From Desulfobacterales bacterium (GTDB lineage Bacteria; Desulfobacterota; Desulfobacteria; Desulfobacterales; 4be13): a stretch of DNA of 9,048 bases. The notes beneath the pieces are model-generated. The model was not told the DNA's origin. It saw nothing but the letters and a program-made list of their open reading frames with translations, and did not search any database. The translations under genes and the position numbers were made by a program. Shown here piece after piece: positions 1-5,972 of this stretch. Location: positions 204 to 9,251 of the forward strand of contig JAOZRQ010000265.1 in the NCBI GenBank assembly GCA_029940115.1, given 5' to 3'. Position 1 is the first letter of the stretch. The number at the start of each line of letters is the position of its first letter.

Positions 1-77
1 ACTCATAAACTCTTTAAACTCATAAACTCTTTAAACTCATAAACTCTTTAAACTCATAAACTCTTTAAACTCTTTAA
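1..77. repeat. 17-bp tandem repeat array upstream of prkA
   Basis: Four perfect consecutive copies of ACTCATAAACTCTTTAA fill positions 1-68. A 9-bp partial copy (ACTCTTTAA) follows at 69-77, and the next bases (ACTGATTCAC) look like a decaying copy. Each unit is itself an alternation of two similar words, AAACTCAT and AAACTCTTT. The array touches the window edge, so more copies may lie upstream. It ends about 22 bp before the preferred prkA start codon, inside what should be the promoter or leader. Copy-number change here could alter prkA expression; that effect is inference. Confidence 0.9.
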
Positions 78-89
78 ACTGATTCACAT

Positions 90-94
90 GGGAG
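90..94 (+). promoter_or_regulatory. Shine-Dalgarno that decides the prkA start
   Basis: GGGAG at 90-94 sits 5 bases before the ATG at 100. The alternative in-frame ATG at 88 overlaps this motif and has only repeat-array sequence (CTTTAAACTGATTCAC) upstream, with no recognisable ribosome binding site. This favours the ATG at 100. Confidence 0.6.
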
Positions 95-99
95 AAGCC

Positions 100-2439
100 A
101 TGGAAAATATCGAAAAGGCAATGGAGCACCTTAAAGACAGCATGGGGGAGCAGAGTCAGCGATCCCCCATCTCCTTCAAGGATTTTCTCAAGCTGCTCAG
201 GGACAAGCCGGATACCGTCATCCGGAATGTCTTTCAGGTGTTTCACGACATGATCAAAACGTATGTCTCAGAAGGGGTTGAGGAGTATCCGAGCGATCCA
301 GAGTCGATTGACTTCGTTTACTACGACTGCAATCGGCTCTTTGTGGAAGGCTCGGATCATCCCTTTTTTGCGGACAGGCTGTTTGCCAATCGCTTGGTGA
401 ATCATGCCGAATCCCTGAGACGGGGGGCCCAACAGAACAAGATCTATATTTACGACGGCCCTCCGGGATGCGGGAAGAGCACGTTTCTGAACAACCTGCT
501 GATGAAGTTCGAGGCGTATTCCAACACAGAGGAAGGATCACGCTATGAGGTGGTCTGGAGACTGGACCAGAAAACCCTGGGCGGTTTCGGCGGTCACGAC
601 GCGCTTCCCATTTTTGAAAAGATGTTTCAGATGATGGATTATCCGGGGCAGGGTCATCTGGGCGGATTCCCCAAAAAACCGAATGTTCTGCATTGCTCAC
701 CTCAGGATCCCGAAGAATTTTTTGAGGAGCAACATTCTCCCCATCTGACCGAAGACTACGTCGAAGTCCCCTGTCCCAGCCATGATCATCCCATCCTGAT
801 GATCCCCAAGCCGTACCGTCGGGAGTTCTTGGATGATCTCTTTTCAAACGATGAGTTCAAGTGGAAACTCTTCACGGACAAGACGTATGACTGGGTGTTC
901 CGGGACAGTTCCTGCACCATATGCAGTTCTCTCTACGAGGCCCTGCTGAACCGCCTGAAGTCTCCCCTGAAAGTCTTTGAGATGGTGTATTCCCGGCCTT
1001 ACCGCTTCAACCGCCGGCTCGGAGAGGGCATCAGCGTGTTCAACCCCGGGGACAAGCCGGTGAAGCAGAATGTCCAAGCCAACCCCATGCTCCAGAGGCG
1101 GATCAACGCCATGCTCAGGGACAGCAACTTGGTGAAGCACATCTCCTCCCGATATGCCAAGACCAACAACGGGATCTATGCCCTCATGGACATCAAGTCC
1201 CACAACATCGAGCGTCTGATAGAGCTTCACAACATCATCAGCGAGGGGGTCCACAAGGTGGAGGATATCGAGGAGAACGTGAACTCCCTCCTTATGGCGC
1301 TGATGAATCCCGAGGACAAGAAGAACATTCAGGGCCAGTCCTTCTCGGATCGCATCGAGTACATCAGCATTCCGTATGTGCTCGACCTGAACACCGAGGT
1401 GAACATTTATCGCAACATCTTCGGCAGGCACATTGACGACAATTTCCTGCCCCGGGTACTGCACAACTTTGTCCGAGTGATCATCTCCTCCCGTCTGAAC
1501 GCCAAATCGGAAGCCATGCTTGAATGGATCCCGAATCCGAAGAAATACGGCCAGTATTGCGATGACAACTTGCAGTTGCTGAAGATGGAGATCTATACCG
1601 GATATATCCCCACATGGCTTTCCGAGGAGGATCGGAAGCGGTTCACCGCGAAGCGGCGCAGGCGGATCATTGCCGAATCCGAGACCGAAGGGCAGAAGGG
1701 CTTTTCCGGACGGGACTCGATCAAGATTTTCAATGAGTTCTTCTCTGCCTACGCGAGAGAGGATCGACTCATCAACATGTCCACCTTGTCGAATTTCTTC
1801 ACAACTGTCCGGAAAGACCTGAGCAAATCGATCCCCTCCGGTTTTCTCGATTCCCTGCTCCATATGTACAACTACACCATCCTCCAGGAGGTGAAGGAGT
1901 CTCTCTACTACTACAATGAGGAGCAGATCACCAAGGACATCAAAAACTACATGTTCTCGGTCAACTTTGAGCCGACCACGACGGAGACCTGCACCTACAC
2001 CGGTGAGAAACTGGAGATCACCGAGGCGTATTTTGACGGCATTGAAGGGCGTCTGCTGGGAGCCAAGACGGAGAAGGCTCGGCGAAACGCTTTCCGGCAA
2101 GACACCCAGAAGGCATACACGTCCAAAACCCTGCCCCAGGAGATCCTCCTTGAAAGCAAGCCTGTTGAGGAGACGGAGCTGTATCAGTCTCTGCACGATC
2201 GCTATGTGCATAACCTGAAGGAGAAGGTGCTCGATCCGTTCCTTGAAAACGAAAACTTCCGACAGGCGATCAAGGACTATAACGAGGAGGCGTTCAAGAC
2301 GTATGACAAGCGTATCCGGGACGACGTCACCTTCCTGATGACCAACCTGTGCAACAAGTGCCGCTACACCGAGCGGGGGGCAAAGGAAGTCTGCATGTAT
2401 GTCATTGACAGCGATCTGGCAAGGGAATTTGCTCAGTAG
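100..2439 (+). CDS. prkA: PrkA-family AAA+ serine protein kinase, long form
   Basis: The product is a cytoplasmic PrkA/YeaG-type protein: an AAA+ ATPase domain followed by the PrkA C-terminal domain. The family is linked to stress, starvation and sporulation responses and reported to phosphorylate proteins on serine. Numbered from the ATG at 100 (779 residues), the Walker A motif GPPGCGKS lies at 120-127. A metal-site-like pattern follows: CPSHDHP near 225-231 and CTIC at 272-275, resembling the CxxH...CxxC element of Bacillus-type PrkA. The segment around 416-428 (FSDRIEYISIPYVL) matches the family's conserved DR...I.vPY region. GFSGRDSIKIFNEFF (about 534-548) starts the C-terminal domain. 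The extreme C-terminus carries CNKC (751-754) and Cys765, a possible second metal site. The protein is clearly longer than E. coli YeaG or B. subtilis PrkA (roughly 630-645 residues). An upstream start at 88 would add four residues. A sensor kinase follows after 85 bp. Family assignment is strong; substrate and metal binding are inferred. Confidence 0.93.
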   Translation: MENIEKAMEHLKDSMGEQSQRSPISFKDFLKLLRDKPDTVIRNVFQVFHDMIKTYVSEGVEEYPSDPESIDFVYYDCNRLFVEGSDHPFFADRLFANRLVNHAESLRRGAQQNKIYIYDGPPGCGKSTFLNNLLMKFEAYSNTEEGSRYEVVWRLDQKTLGGFGGHDALPIFEKMFQMMDYPGQGHLGGFPKKPNVLHCSPQDPEEFFEEQHSPHLTEDYVEVPCPSHDHPILMIPKPYRREFLDDLFSNDEFKWKLFTDKTYDWVFRDSSCTICSSLYEALLNRLKSPLKVFEMVYSRPYRFNRRLGEGISVFNPGDKPVKQNVQANPMLQRRINAMLRDSNLVKHISSRYAKTNNGIYALMDIKSHNIERLIELHNIISEGVHKVEDIEENVNSLLMALMNPEDKKNIQGQSFSDRIEYISIPYVLDLNTEVNIYRNIFGRHIDDNFLPRVLHNFVRVIISSRLNAKSEAMLEWIPNPKKYGQYCDDNLQLLKMEIYTGYIPTWLSEEDRKRFTAKRRRRIIAESETEGQKGFSGRDSIKIFNEFFSAYAREDRLINMSTLSNFFTTVRKDLSKSIPSGFLDSLLHMYNYTILQEVKESLYYYNEEQITKDIKNYMFSVNFEPTTTETCTYTGEKLEITEAYFDGIEGRLLGAKTEKARRNAFRQDTQKAYTSKTLPQEILLESKPVEETELYQSLHDRYVHNLKEKVLDPFLENENFRQAIKDYNEEAFKTYDKRIRDDVTFLMTNLCNKCRYTERGAKEVCMYVIDSDLAREFAQ

Positions 2440-2515
2440 CTGTAAGCTCGAAGCTGTAAGCTCAAACCTGAAAGTCCCATCTTGCGACTTACAGCTTACA
2501 GCTTACAGCTTACAG
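2438..2515. repeat. Inverted heptamer repeat array between prkA and the sensor kinase
   Basis: CTGTAAG occurs at 2440-2446 and 2454-2460 with a diverged copy between them. Its reverse complement CTTACAG occurs four times in tandem at 2488-2515. The left arm 2438-2460 can pair with 2488-2510 over 23 positions with two mismatches, leaving a 27-base loop. The structure begins inside the prkA stop codon (TAG, 2437-2439) and ends one base before the next gene's Shine-Dalgarno. No T-tract follows, so it is not a classical terminator. A role in mRNA processing, stability or translation of the downstream kinase is inference. Confidence 0.88.
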
Positions 2516-2520
2516 AAAGG
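2516..2520 (+). promoter_or_regulatory. Shine-Dalgarno of the sensor kinase
   Basis: AAAGG at 2516-2520 lies 4 bases before the ATG at 2525 and directly abuts the last CTTACAG heptamer. It sets the start at 2525. The open frame extends back to 2399, but that extension overlaps the prkA end and would translate the heptamer array. Confidence 0.55.
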
Positions 2521-2524
2521 TTCT

Positions 2525-4489
2525 ATGCCGAACAAGTCATCACTTCATCAGTTGGTCTCCCGAGAGCTTTTCAAAGCGGCCCTGTTGTCGGCCTTGATTG
2601 TCGGGGGCACCGTCGCGCTGGCCTGTTTCTCCGGGTATGCGGGGCTCGTCGTCATGCTCATATCTTCCGTTCTGTTTTTCCGATACATGACCGGCAGGGC
2701 CCGGTGCGTGTCGGGTCGGATTGCAGGGCCTGTTGCCCGTCTGTCGGAAGCAAGCCTCAGCGTTGCGGAAGGCAAACATGACATGCAGGTGGGCGACTGT
2801 GATATCAGGGAGCTGGACACCTTGGCCCATGCTTTTGAGACCATGGCCCAGGAACTGAAGAAGCCGCATGATGCCTTGAACGAACAGCTGGGAGAAGCCA
2901 ACAAGGCCAAAAGAGTCTCCATGCACATGGAGAGGGAACTGCACAAATACCGCCAATACCTTGAGGAACTGGTGAAGGCGCGTACCGACGACCTGCTAAA
3001 AGCGAATGAGGATCTGAGACACGAGATCGAGGAGCGCAAGCTGGCCCAATCGGAACTTGTCGAAATCAAGAACTATCTGGATAGTGTGATCAATTCCATG
3101 CCGTCGCTGATCATCGGAACGGATACTCAGGGAAACGTGACCCGATGGAATCTGCCCGCGGAGAGAGAGACCGGCATATCATCGGAACACGCCAAGGGGA
3201 AATCTCTGGAAAGCCTGGTTCCGGCCTACTCTCTCTGCATGGATGAAATCCGCCAAGCCGTGAGGGAGGGCATACCTGTGAGAAAGGAGAGGATCCAACA
3301 GGATGTCAACGGGAATACGCGCTACAAGGAGATGATGGTCTATCCGTTGTTCCACGACAGAGGAAATCTCGATTCTGTGCCCCTTTCCGATTCTGTGCCC
3401 CTGCCCGATTCCGTGCCCCTGTCCGATTCCGTGCCCCTGTCCGATTCTGTGCCCCTGCCCGATTCTGTGCCCCTGCCCGATTCCGTGCCCCTGCCCGATT
3501 CCGTGCCCCTATCCGATTCCGTGCCCCTATCCGATTCCGTGCCCGGCACGGATGTCGGGAAGGGGCAAAGACGGGGGAAGGCCGCCATTGCTGAAACACA
3601 TCCACACGACCTGCACGGACACAGGAAAGGGCAGGGGCACGGGCAGGGGGGAGGCGGGATCACCGGCGTGGTTCTGCGAATAGACGATGTCACGGAAAAG
3701 GTCCGTCTTGAAGAGATGATGATGCAGACTGAGAAGATGATAAGTGTGGGCGGGCTTGCCGCGGGAATGGCCCATGAGATCAACAATCCCCTAGGGGTGA
3801 TCCTGCAATCCATCCAGAATATGGCCCGTCGCCTCTCTCTGGAGCTCAACCAGAACATCATTGCGGCGAGGGAATGCGGGACAGATCTGGAGACGATTCG
3901 CATGTACCTGGATAAGCGGGGCATATTCAGGTATCTGAACGGGATAAGGGACGCGGGGGACCGGGCCTCGGGGATTGTCTCGAATCTGATTCATTTCACG
4001 AAAAACAGCGGTTCCCGAATGATTGTGAATCTAAGCAAACTGCTGGACGACACCATTCAACTCGCGGCCGATGATGACGACCTGAAGCACACATACGATT
4101 TCGGGCAGATCAAGATTCTCCGTGAATACGATCCCGATCTGGGGGAGATATCCTGCAACATGCCGGAATTTGAGCATGTCGTCTTCAACCTCCTGAAGAA
4201 CGCTGCCCAGGCACTCTCCGAAACAAAGGATCCGACGATCATCATAAGGACAAAAAGCGAGGGCGAAAGTGTGCGGATCGAACTCGAGGACAACGGCCCT
4301 GGAATGAATGAGGATGTCAAGAAACGCATATTTGAGCCGTTTTATACCACAAAGACCGTCGGCACAGGCACGGGACTCGGGCTTTCGATCTCCTATTTCA
4401 TCATCACCCACAACCATAAGGGAATGCTCGTGGTGAAATCCGAACTTGGAAAAGGGAGCAGGTTTGTCATTCGTCTCCCCAAACTGTAA
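2525..4489 (+). CDS. Membrane PAS sensor histidine kinase with repeat-bearing insert in the PAS domain
   Basis: A 654-residue sensor kinase. Two hydrophobic segments near 17-33 and 38-54 form a membrane hairpin with almost no periplasmic loop. A HAMP-like segment follows (about 57-110), then a charged coiled coil (about 108-180) and a PAS domain starting near 180. The PAS domain breaks off after VYPLF (272-276) and resumes at GITGVVLRIDDVTEK (about 378 onward). Between lie nine DSVPL(S/P) hexapeptides (283-336) and a Gly/His/Lys/Arg-rich stretch. The kinase core is complete: H-box GLAAGMAHEINNP with phospho-acceptor His417, N-box FNLLKNAAQA (554-563), G1 DNGPGM (589-594), F-box FEPFYTT (603-609), G2 GTGLGLS (615-621). 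No receiver domain or adjacent response regulator is present, so it is an orphan kinase here. With no sizeable extracytoplasmic domain, it probably senses a cytoplasmic or membrane signal through PAS/HAMP. It lies 85 bp behind prkA on the same strand and may be co-transcribed. Confidence 0.93.
   Translation: MPNKSSLHQLVSRELFKAALLSALIVGGTVALACFSGYAGLVVMLISSVLFFRYMTGRARCVSGRIAGPVARLSEASLSVAEGKHDMQVGDCDIRELDTLAHAFETMAQELKKPHDALNEQLGEANKAKRVSMHMERELHKYRQYLEELVKARTDDLLKANEDLRHEIEERKLAQSELVEIKNYLDSVINSMPSLIIGTDTQGNVTRWNLPAERETGISSEHAKGKSLESLVPAYSLCMDEIRQAVREGIPVRKERIQQDVNGNTRYKEMMVYPLFHDRGNLDSVPLSDSVPLPDSVPLSDSVPLSDSVPLPDSVPLPDSVPLPDSVPLSDSVPLSDSVPGTDVGKGQRRGKAAIAETHPHDLHGHRKGQGHGQGGGGITGVVLRIDDVTEKVRLEEMMMQTEKMISVGGLAAGMAHEINNPLGVILQSIQNMARRLSLELNQNIIAARECGTDLETIRMYLDKRGIFRYLNGIRDAGDRASGIVSNLIHFTKNSGSRMIVNLSKLLDDTIQLAADDDDLKHTYDFGQIKILREYDPDLGEISCNMPEFEHVVFNLLKNAAQALSETKDPTIIIRTKSEGESVRIELEDNGPGMNEDVKKRIFEPFYTTKTVGTGTGLGLSISYFIITHNHKGMLVVKSELGKGSRFVIRLPKL
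3371..3544 (+). repeat. In-frame 18-bp tandem array inside the PAS coding region
   Basis: Nine complete 18-bp units start at 3371, 3389, 3407, 3425, 3443, 3461, 3479, 3497 and 3515, with a 12-bp partial unit at 3533-3544. A representative unit is GATTCCGTGCCCCTGTCC, read as Asp-Ser-Val-Pro-Leu-Ser. Units differ only at a few sites: TCT/TCC for Ser (synonymous), CTT/CTG/CTA for Leu (synonymous), and TCC/CCC giving Ser or Pro at the sixth residue. Because 18 is a multiple of three, gain or loss of units keeps the frame. Confidence 0.95.
3536..3650. repeat. Palindromic junction and inverted, degenerate copies of the 18-bp unit
   Basis: At the array's end, TCCGTGCC-C-GGCACGGA (3536-3552) is a perfect 8-bp-arm palindrome. 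Beyond it the sequence reads like the reverse complement of the unit: GGCACGGATGTCGGGAA (3545-3561), then a poorer copy GGGGCAAAGACGGGGGAA. An exact 14-bp inverted copy of CCGTGCCCCTGCCC appears at 3629-3642. The whole insert therefore looks like a large imperfect inverted array with direct units on the left and mostly decayed inverted units on the right. The 14-bp inverted match and palindrome are seen directly; treating the intermediate sequence as decayed copies is inference. Confidence 0.55.
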
Positions 4490-4496
4490 GCTGTAG
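4484..4496. repeat. Heptamer copies overlapping the sensor kinase stop
   Basis: CTGTAAG (4484-4490) followed by CTGTAG (4491-4496) repeats the heptamer seen at 2440-2460. The sensor kinase TAA stop (4487-4489) lies inside the first copy. The gene is thus preceded by CTTACAG copies and ended by CTGTAAG copies, in inverted orientation. Confidence 0.6.
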
Positions 4497-4578
4497 TGTG
4501 GGGATCCCATGAAAGTGTCAGAGGCTGAGAATCAAGTCAAACAAGGGTCAACCAAAGGGAGTGCAAAAATGGCAACAG

Positions 4579-4686
4579 TCGATGCCTCAAATTCCTCAGA
4601 AGGAATTTTTGCATATCTTGGGCCTGCAAGGCTCAGGAGTGCAATGTTTGTCGATGCCTCAAATTCCTCAGAAGGAATTTTTGCAT
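4579..4686. repeat. Two identical 36-bp repeats with a 36-bp spacer; possible minimal CRISPR or hairpin repeat
   Basis: Positions 4579-4614 and 4651-4686 are identical over 36 bp, beginning TCGATGCCTCAAATTCC and ending GGAATTTTTGCAT. They flank a unique 36-bp segment (4615-4650). Each repeat contains an inverted repeat, AAATTCC-TCAGAA-GGAATTT, able to form a 7-bp stem. Repeat length, spacer length and internal palindrome fit a one-spacer CRISPR unit. However, two copies are the minimum, no further degenerate copy is visible on either side, and the window has no cas gene. A dispersed hairpin repeat or a 72-bp duplication with a diverged half is equally possible. The 262-bp gap 4490-4751 holds no convincing gene. 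Confidence 0.85.
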
Positions 4687-4751
4687 CTCACGAGCCCTTT
4701 CTGCTCCACGACTTGCATTGACCCACATCTGGTGCGCCATATCCTGAAAAG

Positions 4752-5426
4752 ATGAAGAAATTTCAAATGACCAAGACAGAAAGAATTGACCATATCTTGG
4801 AAAGAATGATGGGAATTCCGCAGAGAGATCAGGCCCATTCGAGGCCGCTGGAAAGCCTTGTCCTGACCATCCTTTCCCAGAACACCACCGATACAAACTC
4901 CTTCAAGGCCTTCAATGCATTGAAAAACGCATTCCACGGTGCCGACGGAACCATTGACTGGCAACAGCTGGTTGACGCGCCCCGGGAAGATATCGCGGAT
5001 GTCATCCGAACCGGAGGACTGGCGAACCAGAAGAGCGAGAGGATTCAAAACATCCTGTGCTGGATAAAGCGGGAGTATGGCGACTACAACATTGACTTCA
5101 TCTGCGACATGGACCCTTTGGACGTGGTCAATCTCTTCACCACCCAGAAAGGCATCGGCGTGAAGACCATCAGCGTGGTGCTCGCGTTTTGTTGCGGTGC
5201 CGCCATCTTCCCGGTGGATACGCACATCCACAGAATCTGCCGCCGGCTGGGGCTGGTGGATGATAAATTCACCGCGGAAAAGACCTTCTGGGCCATGCAG
5301 GAATTGGTTCCCAAAGGGAAATCCTTTTCATTTCATATGAACCTGATTTATTTCGGAAGGATCATCTGCCAAGCACGGAAGCCATTGTGCGAGGAGTGTC
5401 CCTTGACAGATGAGTGCAAGCGGTAA
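4752..5426 (+). CDS. nth: Endonuclease III-like DNA glycosylase/AP lyase with [4Fe-4S] cluster
   Basis: A 224-residue HhH-GPD superfamily base-excision repair enzyme. The family removes oxidised pyrimidines from DNA and cleaves the abasic site by beta-elimination. The helix-hairpin-helix with catalytic lysine is TQKGIGVKTISVVL (131-144, Lys138). The catalytic aspartate is in PVDTHIHR (Asp156). The 18-residue Lys-to-Asp spacing matches E. coli Nth (Lys120/Asp138). The C-terminal cysteines 206, 213, 216 and 222 give the C-x6-C-x2-C-x5-C signature of the iron-sulfur cluster. SQNTTDTNSFKAF (42-54) matches the family's conserved SQ(N/T)TD region. The usual LPGVG hairpin is the less typical QKGIGVK, so it may belong to an Nth-like subfamily with a different lesion preference. 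The start at 4752 has only a weak GAAAAG upstream; an ATG at 4767 is an alternative. It stands alone between two repeat-rich gaps. Confidence 0.93.
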   Translation: MKKFQMTKTERIDHILERMMGIPQRDQAHSRPLESLVLTILSQNTTDTNSFKAFNALKNAFHGADGTIDWQQLVDAPREDIADVIRTGGLANQKSERIQNILCWIKREYGDYNIDFICDMDPLDVVNLFTTQKGIGVKTISVVLAFCCGAAIFPVDTHIHRICRRLGLVDDKFTAEKTFWAMQELVPKGKSFSFHMNLIYFGRIICQARKPLCEECPLTDECKR

Positions 5427-5432
5427 GCATCT

Positions 5433-5468
5433 GGTAATGGTAAAAGCGAAGGTAATGGTAAAAGCGAA
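5433..5468. repeat. 18-bp tandem duplication after the glycosylase gene
   Basis: GGTAATGGTAAAAGCGAA occurs twice back to back (5433-5450 and 5451-5468), starting 6 bp after the nth stop codon. Both copies are identical. The rest of the 243-bp gap 5427-5669 holds no convincing gene. Confidence 0.9.
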
Positions 5469-5604
5469 TATGAGGGCCAACCTTTCCATCCCACAGCATA
5501 AGGAACTTTCTGTATGAAAATGAGATGACACGACCCACCTGTTTCAAAGCGAGGCGATGAGAAAACGTCTGACTCCAAAAAGAGGAGCGGCAAGACATGA
5601 TCTC

Positions 5605-5648
5605 GACATTTTGCAACTCAATCATCAAAATACCCTGACATTTTGCAA
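5605..5648. repeat. 12-bp direct repeat upstream of the ATPase fragment
   Basis: GACATTTTGCAA occurs at 5605-5616 and 5637-5648, 32 bp apart start to start. This is about three helical turns, in an AT-rich stretch ending 21 bp before the ATG at 5670. It could be a paired protein-binding site or the remnant of an element end. The repeat is seen directly; both functions are inference. Confidence 0.55.
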
Positions 5649-5669
5649 TTTCATTGAATAAAAACCCAG

Positions 5670-5972
5670 ATGAAAACGACTTTCGACATACAAAACCCGT
5701 GGCGGGTTCCCGGATATGGGTTTCCTGAAGATATTTGCATCAGACGGGATATGTTTGAGGATCTGCTCAGGAACTTGGACAAAAAAGAGGTGACGATCCT
5801 TATCGGCTCCAGGCAGGTGGGAAAGACCTTTTTGATGAAAAAGCTGATAAGGCACCTGATTTCCGACGCCATGATTGATCCCAAGCGGATATTCTATTTC
5901 AATTTTGACGCGCTGAATCTGATCGAGCTTATACCTGAGGGTTTTGTTCAGACCCGCGTGGTCGGCTTATGA
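5670..5972 (+). pseudogene. Truncated AAA_14-type ATPase (N-terminal fragment)
   Basis: The 100-residue frame starts like the AAA_14/DUF4143 family of ATPases. It has an N-terminal lead, Walker A IGSRQVGKT (45-53, GSRQVGKT at 46-53), then KRIFYFNFDALNL (about 72-84), the strand that precedes the acidic segment in this family. Complete members are usually around 400 residues and carry the rest of the ATPase fold plus a C-terminal DUF4143 region; both are absent. After about ELIPEGF (85-92) similarity is lost and the frame continues into sequence related to a HigB toxin until TGA at 5970-5972. No clear Shine-Dalgarno precedes the ATG. It is best read as a gene remnant created by a deletion or recombination junction near 5940-5958. 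A short expressed protein cannot be excluded. Confidence 0.75.

Noticed and set aside
844..2211. 455-codon open frame on the minus strand
   Set aside because: It is antisense to the conserved PrkA coding region and has no domain or ribosome binding signal. It is explained by codon bias of the opposite strand.
2417..2433. Sigma54-like motif TGGCAAGGGAATTTGCT upstream of the sensor kinase
   Set aside because: The GG and GC elements are 11 bases apart instead of the required 10, and the motif lies inside the prkA coding end. It is probably chance.
2438..2515. Rho-independent terminator after prkA
   Set aside because: The inverted repeat is long but AT-rich in its stem, has a 27-base loop, and is followed by AGAAAGG instead of a T-tract.
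2399..2524. Upstream extension of the sensor kinase frame by 42 codons
   Set aside because: It would overlap the prkA end and translate the heptamer array. The ATG at 2525 has a ribosome binding site and precedes the first membrane segment at a normal distance.
3306..3924. Minus-strand frames with repeated GTESDR/GARNRA peptides
   Set aside because: The peptide repeats are only the complement of the 18-bp tandem array. The plus-strand frame runs continuously from the membrane segments through the kinase core.
4579..4686. Calling the 36-bp repeats a definite CRISPR array
   Set aside because: Two repeats and one spacer without cas genes are insufficient, so the unit is reported as a repeat with CRISPR as one hypothesis.
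4509..4721. 70-codon plus-strand frame with a duplicated VDASNSSEGIFA peptide
   Set aside because: The peptide repeat follows from the 36-bp DNA repeats 72 bp apart, a multiple of three. There is no domain, and the second plus frame repeats similarly (MPQIPQKEFLH), which argues for non-coding repeats.
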